Notes under the pieces: generated by a model
Told to the model about the DNA's origin: nothing
The model's database searches: none
The model's input: only the letters and a program-made list of their open reading frames with translations
DNA from: Polyrhizophydium stewartii
Lineage: Eukaryota; Chytridiomycota; Chytridiomycetes; Rhizophydiales
Assembly: GCA_027604665.1 (NCBI GenBank)
Contig: JADGIZ010000275.1
Location: forward strand, 1-17,241
Direction: 5' to 3'
DNA length: 17,241 nucleotides
Translations under genes and position numbers: made by a program
Part shown: in pieces, positions 1 to 9,135 of the stretch
Layout: every line of letters starts with the position of its first letter
Position numbering within the stretch: position 1 is the stretch's first letter

Positions 1-241
1 CGCCGCGATGCGCTTCATCCGCACCGCCCCCTGCGCGGCCTGCTCCCGCCCGCGCTCGCCGCCCCCGTTCGCCGGCTGGCTGACTGCTCCGCGACGTCGA
101 CCTCGACGACGACGGATCGGCCTCGGCCGACCCCCCCACCCCCGGCAATTCGGCGAAACGCCCGGAACTGCCGGCCAATCGGGTCCGGGCCGGGCTGCCG
201 CCGCTGCTTCCTCCGTCTACGCCTCGGGCCACGCTGCACAG
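1..241 (+). other. Probable NFS1 upstream intron, or N-terminal presequence
   Basis: The frame is open from ATG 8 into the first certain NFS1 exon, and it would encode an Arg/Pro/Ala-rich leader starting [14 protein letters not shown], which could pass for a mitochondrial presequence. Against this, the conserved Y-x-D strand before QATTP is missing and no GTGCG/GTGAG-like donor is present. The stretch ends in a pyrimidine-rich run and CACAG at 237-241, a good 3' splice site in phase 0. I favour the 3' part of an intron. Confidence 0.45.
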
Positions 242-2189
242 GCCACGACGCCCATGGATCCCCGCGTTGTCGACAAGATGCTGCCGTTCATGCTCGAGAA
301 GTTTGGCAACCCGCACTCGCGCACGCACCAGTACGGCTGGGAGTCCGAGGCCGCCGTCGAGGAGGCCCGCAAGGTGCGTGCCGCCCTCGCTGCCCGCGCT
401 GCCCGCGCCGTCTCGCTCCCGCATCCCGCCCGCATCGGCGCGCGCTGATCCGCCCACGCCGCGCTGCCGGTCATCCGGCGCCGGCATTGCCGCACGCAGC
501 AAGTCGCAGACCTGATCGGCGCCGACCCCAAGGAGATCATCTTCACCAGTGGCGCAACCGAGTCCAACAACCTCGCCGTCAAGGGCGTCGCCCGCTTCTA
601 CAAGAGCAAGAAGCGTCACATCATCACCCTGCAGACCGAGCACAAGTGCGTGCTCGACTCGTGCCGTGTGCTGCAGGAGGAGGGATTCGACGTCACCTAC
701 CTGCCCGTCAAGGAGAACGGCATCGTCGACCTCGAGGTGTGTGCGTCCGCATCCGTCGCCATATGCTGCGCGGACCGGCCGCCCCGTGATTGCTCAACGC
801 CGCCCGTGTCGCAACCCGCTCCGCCGTGACGCTCGCCGCGGCGCCGCACTCAGGTCCTCGAAAAGGCCATCCGCCCGGACACAGCGCTCGTCTCGATCAT
901 GACCGTCAACAACGAGATCGGTGTCATCCAGCCCATCGCCGAGATTGGCCGCATCTGCCGCGAGCACAAGGTCTTTTTCCACGTGCGTCCGCCTCCGCTG
1001 CGTCATCCGATATATGTTTGTTCAGGTACGCCGACCTCACCCGCTGACGCCAACCATGACGCACCCCCGCCCCGTCACCACCAGACCGATGCCGCCCAGG
1101 CCGTCGGCAAGATCCCTGTCGATGTCAACACCATGAATGTCGACCTCATGTCAATCTCGGGCCACAAGGTTTATGGCCCCAAGGGCATCGGCGCGTTGTA
1201 CGTGCGCAGGCGGCCCCGCGTCCGCCTCGAGCCGCTCATGTCTGGCGGCGGCCAGGAGCGCGGCCTGCGCAGCGGCACCGTGCCCACGCCGCTCGTTGTT
1301 GGTCTTGGCGAGGCGTGCCGCATTGCCCAGACCCAGATGGCGGTGAGTCACGATTACCCGGCACTTGGGTTCATTGACTTGCCCTGCCGTTGCTGCGCCT
1401 TGTGGCTCTGGAGTGATGATATCTTTGCGTGACCGAGCCACGGCAAGCCGCGCCTCCCTGCCCGCGTGCGCGTGCGTGTGCGGGCAGGTCGAGGCGGCAG
1501 CCGTGCGCCATGAGGGCGCACAGGGAGTCTGACTGCCAAGCAAGGCGCATGCTGCCCAGCTCTGCTTATGATGGATGCCGTTGCTGACGCTGCCTCTCTC
1601 GGTGCGCCGGGCGTGCAGGACGACTACGCCCGCGTCAAGAGGCTGTCGGACAAGCTGGTCAAGGGCATCACCGACAAGGTCTCGAACGTCATCCGTAACG
1701 GTGACCCCGAGCAGTCGTATCCTGGTGCGCTCCCAGACAACACACCCTGCCCGTCGCTGTAAGCTCGCTGACGCGCATGCCCGGCAGGCTGCGTCAACCT
1801 ATCGTTTGCATATGTCGAGGGCGAGTCGCTCCTCATGGCCCTTAAGGCGATCGCGCTGTCGTCAGGCAGCGCGTGCACATCGGCATCGCTCGAGCCGTCA
1901 TATGTCCTTCGCGCGCTCGGCGCCGACGACGAGATGGCGCATTCGTCGATCCGCTTTGGCATCGGCCGCTTCACCACCGAGGAGGAGGTCGACTTTGCGA
2001 TTGCTGAGGTGCTGCAGCACGTTGACAAGCTGCGCGAGATGAGCCCCCTGTGGGAGATGGTGAGCCGCCTCGCGCATTCTGGACAATCATACGCGCATCC
2101 GGCTGTACTGACACTGGCGACCTCGCGCGCTGGGCAAACAGGTCCAGGAGGGCATCGACCTCAAGTCGATTCAGTGGACGCAGCATTGA
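242..2189 (+). CDS. NFS1: Cysteine desulfurase, mitochondrial Nfs1/IscS family (5' end not visible)
   Basis: This PLP enzyme takes sulfur from cysteine, forming alanine and an enzyme persulfide that feeds Fe-S cluster assembly (with Isd11, Isu and frataxin) and tRNA thiolation. Exons read in frame: 242-373, 500-736, 854-982, 1085-1342, 1619-1724, 1788-2059, 2142-2189. Visible motifs are ATTPMDPR at the start of the first exon, [13 protein letters not shown], the PLP lysine in [10 protein letters not shown] (codon 1166-1168), the active-site cysteine loop [17 protein letters not shown] (TGC at 1874-1876), and the eukaryotic C-terminus ending IQWTQH. All six introns are GT-AG; five are phase 0 and one (1725-1787) is phase 1. 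The expected strand before ATTP (Y-L/M-D-x-Q) is absent upstream, so an earlier exon with the presequence probably lies outside the window. An in-frame ATG at 8 would give 471 residues, a normal family length, but its Arg/Pro-rich translation is unconvincing. Identity is near certain; the 5' end is not. Confidence 0.95.
1394..1549 (+). ncRNA. Candidate intronic box C/D snoRNA
   Basis: The fourth NFS1 intron (1343-1618) is 276 nt, against 63-126 nt for the gene's other introns. Inside it is a C-box match GTGATGA (1413-1419) and a D box CTGA (1529-1532). The two boxes are enclosed by complementary arms: TGCGCCTTG (1394-1402) with CAAGGCGCA (1541-1549), nine perfect pairs, and then TGGC (1403-1406) with GCCA (1535-1538). 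Between the boxes a 9-bp hairpin, CCTGCCCGC (1457-1465) with GCGGGCAGG (1480-1488), could fold. The outer stem ends 69 nt before the 3' splice site, the kind of spacing known for intron-hosted C/D snoRNAs in vertebrates. The guide would be the bases just before the D box. No clear D' box was seen and the rRNA target was not checked, so this is a good candidate, not a proof. Confidence 0.45.
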
Positions 2190-2403
2190 CGATGCGCAAT
2201 AAATGCATGCATGTCAACCCCGCATCCCGAGTTGCAGCATCGGCCTTGGCGGCCTCGCTGGCAACACGGGCATCATGGCGCTTCTTGGCCCATCCGCGCA
2301 GCACAGCCGGCTTGGCGTCGCCCTTGGGTGTGTCAGCGCCTGCCGCGGCAGCATCGCCGCCTGGCGCCTTGGTCTTGCGCGGCGCCTTGTGCTGGGGCGG
2401 CAT
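2161..2403 (-). CDS. Hypothetical small basic Ala/Lys-rich ORF (doubtful)
   Basis: An 80-codon ATG-initiated minus-strand frame lies in the gap after NFS1, beginning [20 protein letters not shown]. Its first 60 or so codons look protein-like (AAG lysines, GCC alanines, balanced K/R/A/D composition), and an in-frame stop lies just upstream of the ATG. The last 15 or so codons run across the NFS1 poly(A) signal and into the last NFS1 coding exon on the opposite strand, so the true 3' end may be an intron or the frame may be chance in GC-rich DNA. I do not recognise a family and assign no function. Confidence 0.25.
   Translation of the reverse strand: MPPQHKAPRKTKAPGGDAAAAGADTPKGDAKPAVLRGWAKKRHDARVASEAAKADAATRDAGLTCMHLLRIVNAASTEST
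2198..2203 (+). terminator. Polyadenylation signal AATAAA of NFS1
   Basis: A canonical AATAAA begins nine bases after the NFS1 stop codon (TGA 2187-2189), followed by TGCATGCATGT. It implies a very short 3' UTR. Confidence 0.55.
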
Positions 2404-2763
2404 GGGCGATCAGGGGCCGGGTGGTGGTGGCCGCTGTGCTCGCAGCCGACATCGCCGCCGCACTCAGGACGCAGGCGATGCCTCGAGCTGCCATGGGCCG
2501 CCAGGCTGCAACGCAGGCAAGGCCGTGGTGGTGGGCCAGCCTGCATGCTCTCGATGCTGTCGCCGCTGCTCTCGCAGTCCGCCGGCCACAATGTCCTGAG
2601 GGCATGCTCGGCGCCGACTTTGCGCCCACGACGTTTGGCAGGAGGCGCCTCTGACGCACGACAGAGCGCCGCCCGCCGCACCAGCACGCACCTGCCGGCA
2701 CCCGCACCCGCACTTCGCTCCGCACACACCCTCGCCAGCCCACCCCCGCCAGTCTCGCTCAGC
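2404..2763. other. Gap upstream of the SYLF gene, no supported gene
   Basis: This GC-rich stretch is open in several frames with no recognisable protein. On the minus strand a basic segment containing AKRRGRKVG is conspicuous but could not be joined to any gene. The last 60 bases before the ATG at 2764 are C-rich and end in CTCGCTCAG, which could be an acceptor for an unseen upstream 5' exon of the SYLF gene or simply its 5' UTR. Confidence 0.4.
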
Positions 2764-4223
2764 ATGCTCACCGCCGGCGAAGAGTGCCAGCAGGCCGCCA
2801 AGATCCTCAGCTCGTTCGCCGACCCGCGCCAGGGCGCCATCACCGGCGCCTTCATCACCTCGGCCATGGGCCTGGCCGTGTTCCGCGGCGACCAGGGCGT
2901 CGCCGTCGTGCGCCTGCACACTGGAGGTGCGTGCTGCCGCCGCCCGCGTATGCCGCGGCGTTCCGGCCTCCCGCCCGCGTGCCCACGGAGACGGCCGTCT
3001 GCACCCGCCGGCGGCCACCAGCCACCGCTCGAGTGCGCCGCCTCCTCCGGGACTGACCCACCCGCCCGTCGCTCCCGTGGGTTGCAGAGTGGTCCGCTCC
3101 CTGCGCCATCACCTGGGAGAACGCCCAAGGCACCATCCAGCCCGGCCAAGAGACCGTGCTGCTGTTCATGTCCGAGTCCAGCATCTTCGCCCTTGTCGGC
3201 CGGACGCCGCTCGTGCTGGGCCAGACGCACCGCTTCATGCCCGGGCCGCTCTACGGCAACCACCTGAACCTCGACACCTCGGTCGACGTCTACGCATATG
3301 TGCGTTACAACAACGGCTTCACGCCCGCCGACCTCATCTCGGCGCACATGACGGGCTGGTCGGTGCGGGAGGACGCCCAGCGCCACAGCCGCTGGCACGG
3401 CCACAACGCGACCTGGTTCGACGTCCTCACCAACAAGATCACCGTCGACCGCAGCAGCGTCGGCAACGCCCTGTACCTGGTACTCAACATGGCTGCCAAC
3501 AACAGCGCCTCTGGCGTCAAGACCCTCTCGATCGTTCGAAAGAACCATGCCGACCTCTCCAAGCTCGCTGCGCCTCAGCAGCAGCAGCAGCAGCCTGTTC
3601 AGTCGTATGCGCCAACACAGCCTGTTCAGCAGCCTGGTCAGCAGCCTGGTCAGCAGCCTGTTCAGCAGCAGCAGCCGCTCCAGCAACAGGCGGACTTTGG
3701 CCAGTCGCTCAATCTCTCGGGCTCGCTGGCCGGCCAACAGACCTCGTCTCTCCAGGCGGCCATGTCCCCAGAGGCGCAGGCGCTGTACCAGCAGATGCTC
3801 CTCCAGCAGCAGCAGCAACAGCTTGCGCTTCTGCAGCACCAGCAGCAACAGCAGCAGCAGCTTTTGATGCAGAGCCAGACGGTCGCTATCCCGCCTCACG
3901 CCCAGCAGATGTACGGCATGCAGTCTTCGCTGCAAGCGCAAGCACCTGCCCTCCAACCCCAAGCTAGTTTGGGCATGGGATATGGCCAGCTGCCGACGCA
4001 GCCGCTTGCCATGCCGGCCGCGTCGGCCGGCCTGGGCGTGATGCCGCTCTCCGGCGCGGGCTTGGGCCTGCAGCAGCAACAGCAGCTGCAGCAGATGCAG
4101 CTCCAGCAACTCCAGCAAATGCATCAACAGGGGCAGCAGCCGCTTGCCGCATCACAGACGCAGTTCAACTCGTTTGGCGGAGCGACAGGTGGCCCGGCGT
4201 GGCAAGGCGGCTACGGAATGTGA
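2764..4223 (+). CDS. SYLF-domain (Ysc84-like) protein with glutamine-rich tail
   Basis: Exons 2764-2926 and 3088-4223 give 432 residues. Splicing the 161-nt intron (GTGCGT donor, CTGAC branch, TTGCAG acceptor) rebuilds the SYLF hallmark: VVRLHTGEWSAPCAI aligns with the VARLxDGxWSAPSAI of Ysc84/SH3YL1. Before it comes ECQQAAKILSSF, matching the xxAAKxLxSF start of the domain. After it come the GPLYGN segment (AGPLG in the family) and a VYAYVRYNNGF strand resembling the VFAYSxSKGLF stretch. The SYLF-like part covers about residues 1-240. Residues from about 260 to the end are glutamine-rich, with few charges. SYLF proteins bind phosphoinositide membranes and, in yeast, act with actin patches through an SH3 domain; no SH3 is present here. 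ATG 2764 fits the domain start, but a short upstream exon cannot be excluded. The fold call is good; the cellular role is inference. Confidence 0.8.
3571..4140 (+). repeat. CAG/CAA (polyglutamine) tracts with a 12-bp tandem repeat
   Basis: In-frame CAG/CAA runs sit near 3577-3594, 3663-3675, 3804-3864 and 4071-4137. Within them, four head-to-tail 12-mers CAGCCTGKTCAG (K is T or G) occupy 3618-3665 and encode QPVQ or QPGQ. Mixed CAG and CAA codons argue for selection on the protein composition and not only recent CAG expansion. Confidence 0.85.
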
Positions 4224-4424
4224 GCTCAAATCATTCTTGGGAATCCTGTTGCTGCCGAAGCGCACGCATAGTTGTTTGGGCCAAATAGCGACCACGCCCT
4301 CTCCCACTGGAGTCTCTTCGTCTTCCCGCATCTCGCATACATGCATTGCGCCATCTCGCCATCTCCCGTCTCTCGTATCTGCCGCCTTGATTGAAAAGCC
4401 AAAACAGAATAATGTCTGCTGTGT

Positions 4425-4477
4425 CCACACACACCCACACCCACACCCACACCCACACCCACACACACACGCACACA
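4425..4477. repeat. CCCACA hexamer array with flanking CA microsatellite
   Basis: Five uninterrupted CCCACA units (4434-4463) are flanked on both sides by CA dinucleotides. The other strand reads TGTGGG, superficially like irregular TG-rich telomere repeats. With genes on both sides it is an internal simple repeat. Confidence 0.9.
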
Positions 4478-4519
4478 GGCATCGACAGTCTCGTCGCTCC
4501 GTCCCCGATCGCCGTGTCT

Positions 4520-4537
4520 GTTACTTTGCAAAGTAAC
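4520..4537. repeat. 18-bp perfect palindrome
   Basis: GTTACTTTGCAAAGTAAC is its own reverse complement over all 18 bases, with no spacer. It is AT-rich in a GC-rich region and lies between two convergent genes, so a protein dyad site or a cruciform are possible roles. No function is demonstrated. Confidence 0.85.
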
Positions 4538-4698
4538 CTCATGACTCTGATTGTATTGTGTGGCTTTGCTTGTCCTTGCGAACGCCGCCTCGCCTGCCCA
4601 CCAACGGAACCTTTTGCCCCGTGATGAGCAAACGATCGCTTCCTTGTCGACTGCATCTATTGTCGCGTCGACGCCGTGCTGCCGCCAGCCGCTCATGC

Positions 4699-7600
4699 TC
4701 AAATCCAGTACTTTGACTTGAAGAACGCGACCATATCCGGCTGGTGGACACCAGAAATAAACAGCATGTGAGCCTCGCAACAGCAGCACTTCGCTCCCCA
4801 TGCAATGCCTCAATTTGCTCGCGTCCACTTACGTCATCGACGGACTTGTTGTTGACTGCGCTAAACAGCTCCATGAGCACCTTGCTCTCCCCTGCGTTAT
4901 CGAGCAGGTCCGTGTACTTTGAAAGTGACCGGATCCCCAAAGCGCGGGCTTCGGCAATCAGGCTCACCAGCAGCCGCGAGTCGCGGTACCGCTTGAGCTT
5001 CATAAACGTGCGCGTTACCTCGCCGTGCAGATACAGATCGTCCTGGCTCGGCGGCGCAGTGCCTTGCGGAAACGGAAAGCTGCCGTACACGTCGGCTGCC
5101 GCGTCGCACGAGACATGCTTCTCAAGCAGCCCGCCCAAGTCAATGTAGGCGTCGTGGTTTTTGGGGTCCAAGGCAATCACCGTTTTGAAGTTTGATGCGA
5201 TGTCCTCGACGCGGTCAGCGAGGTTGGGCGGTGCGGCCTTCTTGTCATCGCACTCGATCTGGAGCATGCGCGCGAGCACGCGGCCGAGTCCTAGATGGCA
5301 CTTGAGCCGCGTTGCCTTGCTGACGGCGGCCTGAGGGGCGTCGGTGCCAGCCACGGGGGCTGCAACACTTATTGTCGGTGCAGACGCAGGCGCAGGGCTC
5401 GAGGCAGCCTGCGTCTCAGCAGCTGCCGGCTTGCTTGTCTGCGCAGGCTTTGCCCCCGACTTGGCCGCTTCTTTTGATGCAACGCCAGCCTTGGGATCCG
5501 ATTTGGCTGGCTGCGCCTTGGTAGTCGACAGCGTTGCGGCCGGCTTTGATGGCGCAGCCTTTGAGCCAGCACCAGCAGGGGCCGCTGCGCCAGCCTTTTT
5601 GATGACCGAGTTGGGTTGAGCGGCAGGCTTGGCAGCATCATCGTCTGGCTTCGGCGGTGGCGCAACGGTCTTGGCCGGTTTGGGTCCGGCAGTGGGAGCC
5701 GATCCCGCAGCAGATGCAGGCGCTGCGCTCAGCGAGGTGGTCGCAGGTTGCTTGGCCTTCATAAATGCAACCGGCGCAGTGCCCGCCTTGCTTCCTTTCG
5801 CCGGTGCTGGCGCTGCCGTGGAGCCTTTCTTGGCGTTAAACGCAGCAGGGCCTTTTGATGCCGCACCAGCTGCTGGCCCCTTGGCGCGGGCCTTTGCTCG
5901 GGCATCAATATGAGCAAGATGCCGCTCAAGATGCTTCCACCAGGCTTGCTGCCTGATGGCCTCACTCAACGGTCCGCCTGGGCTTGCAGCGAGCGCTGCG
6001 CGAAAAGATGCCTCGGCGTCGGTAAGCTTTGCAACCTCGCTTGAGAACGCCGGGTTGCGCTCAAACTGGTCAAGCTGCGCCTGCCCAAGTGCCGTCAGAA
6101 AGACGGCGTTGCTGGGATCCACCGCCACAAGTGTCTGCGCGACTCGCTCCGCAAGCGCAAGGCCGTCCAGCGCCACGGCGCTGGCGCCAGCTGCTTCGCC
6201 AAACGTGCTGCCGCCGACAAGGTGCTGTGAGAGTGGAAGCAGCGTCGTGCGCGTCAGTTCGAAGATCTGCTTCGAGAGCTTGCTGTCGTGGCGCGAGAGC
6301 GACATGATAAGCCCTGCCTGCGTCGTGCAGAGCTGGTGGTTGAGGCGCTGGAATGTGTCGCCGTGCCGAGGAACGCACGCCATTGCTTCGGTCAGGACGT
6401 GCAGCAGGTCCAGCAGCGTGTCGCTTGACTGCTTGTGATGGCCGAGCAGGGCATGCATCCGAGCCGAAGACGCAAACACATCGCACCGAAGTACGTGCGT
6501 GGCACGGCCGATGTCCGGCGCGAGGCAGCCGCGGCCTGTGAGAGCAGCAGGCGCTGCGCCGGGAGATGCATCGGCGCCGCCAATGTCGCTCCGCACGGGC
6601 GCCCACAGCCGCATGCGAAAGGCCAGCAGATCCGAGTCGAGCCAGTCGGCAATCTGCTGCACCTGGCTGTCGCTCTCCTCGGAAAGTGCGGGGCTCATGG
6701 ACCGCGCCAGCGCCAAGAGCGTCTTTGGGATGTGCGACAGCGGCTTGGCCGCGAGCGCGAGCTCGAGCGGCGCAATGGCCTCGGCGTACCGTCCGAGCAA
6801 GATCAGCGAGCGGCCAAAGTTGACGTTGGCTTCAAAGCCCGCCGGATTGATGCGCACTGCATCTGCGTACTTGTCTGATGCATGCAGGAGCGCAATGTTG
6901 GCACGCGAGCGGCCGCGGTCCGGATCCTGCTCCAGCCCGCCGGCGTTACCGGCGGCCTTGACTTGCGCAATCTTCCACGCATGCAGCCCTTGCACCTCCG
7001 CAGCTTGGTTTGAGAGGCCCTGCCCGAGCAGGCGGTGATACTCGTCCTCGATGGCTTTGATCTTTGTCGCGTCGCTTGCCGAGGGCGGTACCCCGAGCTG
7101 CAGCAGGAGCCCGTCAACTTCGTCGCTCATGAAGCTCTCGGACGCCTCGCTGTTGTCGTTGGCCTTGGCAGATGCCGACGCAGTTGGCTGCGGAAAAGTC
7201 TCCTTGGCCAGCCACATTTCCTCCATCACCAGACCGAGCTGCACGTGCAGCGATTCGTCCAGACCTGCCCCGCGGCTCTGGTTGGCCTCGTTGTTGTACG
7301 AGATTGCAGTCGCGAATAGTGATGCGAGCTTGCCGAGCGAGTCCAGGTCGGGCATAACTCTGTCGGCGCCGCGGGTTTCGATTGTGCGCCGCCACGCCTC
7401 GGCCAGCGAGCGAGTGTATTCGTCCCAGATCGGCGCTGCAGCCTGCACACACGCGCTCGCGGGGCCTGGAAACTGCTTACGCTGGACAAGCGACGTCTCC
7501 CACTCGGCGCTGGAGGGCTGGGCCGCGGTTTGCGAAGGTAGAGCAAGTCTCTGCGCGCACAGCCGCTCATGCAGATCCTTGTCCACAAGAGCAGCCTTGG

Positions 7601-9135
7601 AGCCGCAGCTGCAGCTGAATGTGCACGGATCCTTGTGTCTGTTGGCGGCAAGAGAGGCCGGAGCGACGCATCTTGAGAGGCACTCCTGACACTCATGCGG
7701 TGCAAACTCACAGCCGCGGACGTGTTTGGCCAATCCGCCGAGAAGCACACCCTTGGCAGTGCATCCGAACAGCTCGAATGGGCATGCCGCGCTGAACGCT
7801 GCGAGCTTGGTCTCGGTCGCTTGGTTTGATTCGACCAAAGGACTGTTCTCAAATAGCACCGAGCCAGTCTTGGACTCCATCTCGCGGTCGCTCGTACAAA
7901 GCGGGCACGATACGCGCAGCTGCGGCGTCCCCGTCGCGTCAACTGCGACGGCCGTCATCCCCGAGGCACCTGCGGTTGCGTCGGTGCTCGCGACTGTGGT
8001 CACGACTTTGAAAAGATCGAGGCAGGTGAAGCAGAATGTGTGTCTGCAAAGCTCGTTTTTCGGAGTAACCATCAGGCGCGGCCTCGAAATGGTTGTTTTA
8101 CACACGGAACAGAGCAAGTCGGCGTCTTGTTGAGCGTCCCAGGATACAGGAGTCCGAGAACCGCATTTTTCTGTGAGAGATGCCGTTATCAGCCGCTTTC
8201 ACTTCAAATATGGCGCACAAGTCTCGGCAAACCTTTGCGGATCACAACGCTGACCGCCTGGGTTGCCGAATTGTCGGCCGAGACGACTTTGAATTCGACT
8301 GGCGTGTCGCCTGGGAGCAGGACAACGTCGTTGGCTGGCGCCTGCGTTGGCGCGGTCCACGAAATCGCCGACTTGGCGTTGAGCGGCGTGGGTGAGACGG
8401 TTGCCTTCTCCACTGCGGCGTCTGCGTTCGCGAGAAGTGCGCAGAACGCATGCATGTCTCAGAAGGCCGTCATGAGCTCCCCTTCCCGTGATCAAGACCC
8501 ACCAACGGCAAGCACATATCGCGTCTCGAGTCTCGAAAACGGAGGAATCAGCGTTCCAACGGACACGGAAATGTCTTTGAGCGACACATCCGCGGCTGTT
8601 GGGTCGCATCACATCACACCGCGCACCGTTAGCAGATGGCCTTAATCCCCAGATCAACCGAATCCACCACTTTCCTGACGGGCGAAAGACGTGGACGATG
8701 TACTTTGAGCTGCTGCCGTCCGGCGCATCGACCTTGATCTCGACCTCGTTGGCGCCTTCCTTGATGGCCAGTGCTGCGCGCGGGGGAGTCAGGCGAGAGA
8801 GAATGAAGTTGCGAGGTGGTGCCAAGGCGCTGGCCGACTAACAGCCGTCGCCGGCGGCCTTTTGCGTCTGGGCAAAGGCGTCTGGCTCGTTGCATGCGGC
8901 CTGGACGACGATGGCTGAGGTTGAGCGAGAGTCAGCTGCGAGATCAGTGGGTTGTGCTGGGTGCCTGGCGCGGCGTGTCTGCCGACGCCGGCCGGCCCGC
9001 ACACGCACCGTCGAGATCAGACTGGACAGCGCAGCTATACTCCCTGACGAAGCGCGAGAAGGGCGGCGACAACGCCAGCGGCTCTTTGGATGCTTTGGCC
9101 AGCAGCCGCAGCGACTTGAGCGAGCTGTCGTCCAT
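4699..9135 (-). CDS. Cadherin-like beta-sandwich / RING / TRAF-type zinc finger / TPR protein
   Basis: Seven exons on the minus strand (9135-9009, 8914-8843, 8773-8675, 8595-8503, 8421-8233, 8170-4833, 4773-4699) encode 1330 residues. Residues 5-99 and 100-194 are tandem cadherin-like beta-sandwich repeats; their LAIKEGANEVEIKVDAPDGS and DISVSVGTLIPPF segments are typical. A C3HC4 RING follows: C214, C217, C235, H237, C240, C243, C282, C285. TRAF-like Cys/His clusters cover about 323-398 and TPR-like helices about 616-672 and 1185-1220. An Ala/Pro/Lys linker occupies about 947-1154. The RING suggests an E3 ubiquitin ligase, with the other modules binding partners. No signal peptide or membrane segment is seen, so it is probably cytoplasmic. 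The ATG (context CAAAATGG) opens directly into the first beta-sandwich. Five introns sit in the first 600 coding bases and one near the stop. Intron 3 lacks a GT donor. Domain calls are good; the function is inferred. Confidence 0.88.
8596..8674 (-). other. Intron with apparent GA-AG ends (RING gene intron 3)
   Basis: On the minus strand the exon ends CCGTCAG and the intron begins GAAAGTGG, which is the consensus CAG/GTAAGT with A instead of T at intron position 2. A CTAAC branch point (8632-8628) and a CCCAACAG acceptor end it. Only this junction is phase 1, keeps the frame, and joins HVFRPS of repeat 1 to AADVSLKD of repeat 2. The nearby GT dinucleotides (CC/GTCAGG, AA/GTGGTG) are phase 2 and would break the frame. 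Confidence 0.65.

Larger units (their letters stand above)
4224..4698. other. Convergent intergenic region (3' ends of SYLF and RING genes)
   Basis: No gene is supported here. It is less GC-rich than its surroundings and lies between the facing stop codons of the SYLF gene (+) and the RING gene (-). It contains a possible weak poly(A) signal AATAAT at 4408-4413 for the plus-strand gene, the CCCACA/CA array and an 18-bp perfect palindrome. No good AATAAA was seen for the minus-strand gene. Confidence 0.7.

Noticed and set aside
2214..4127. 637-codon open frame on the minus strand
   Set aside because: It is the antisense of the SYLF/glutamine-rich gene; its poly-leucine simply mirrors CAG repeats, and it also crosses that gene's intron.
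4425..4477. True telomere or chromosome end
   Set aside because: Genes continue on both sides and only five units are present.
8199..8455. Separate 83-codon minus-strand gene
   Set aside because: It is exon 5 of the RING gene plus flanking intron; the second beta-sandwich repeat is completed only when spliced.
8667..8682. Canonical GT donors near the end of RING-gene exon 3
   Set aside because: They are phase 2 and the two acceptors that enter the second beta-sandwich frame need phase 1, so using them would frameshift the protein.
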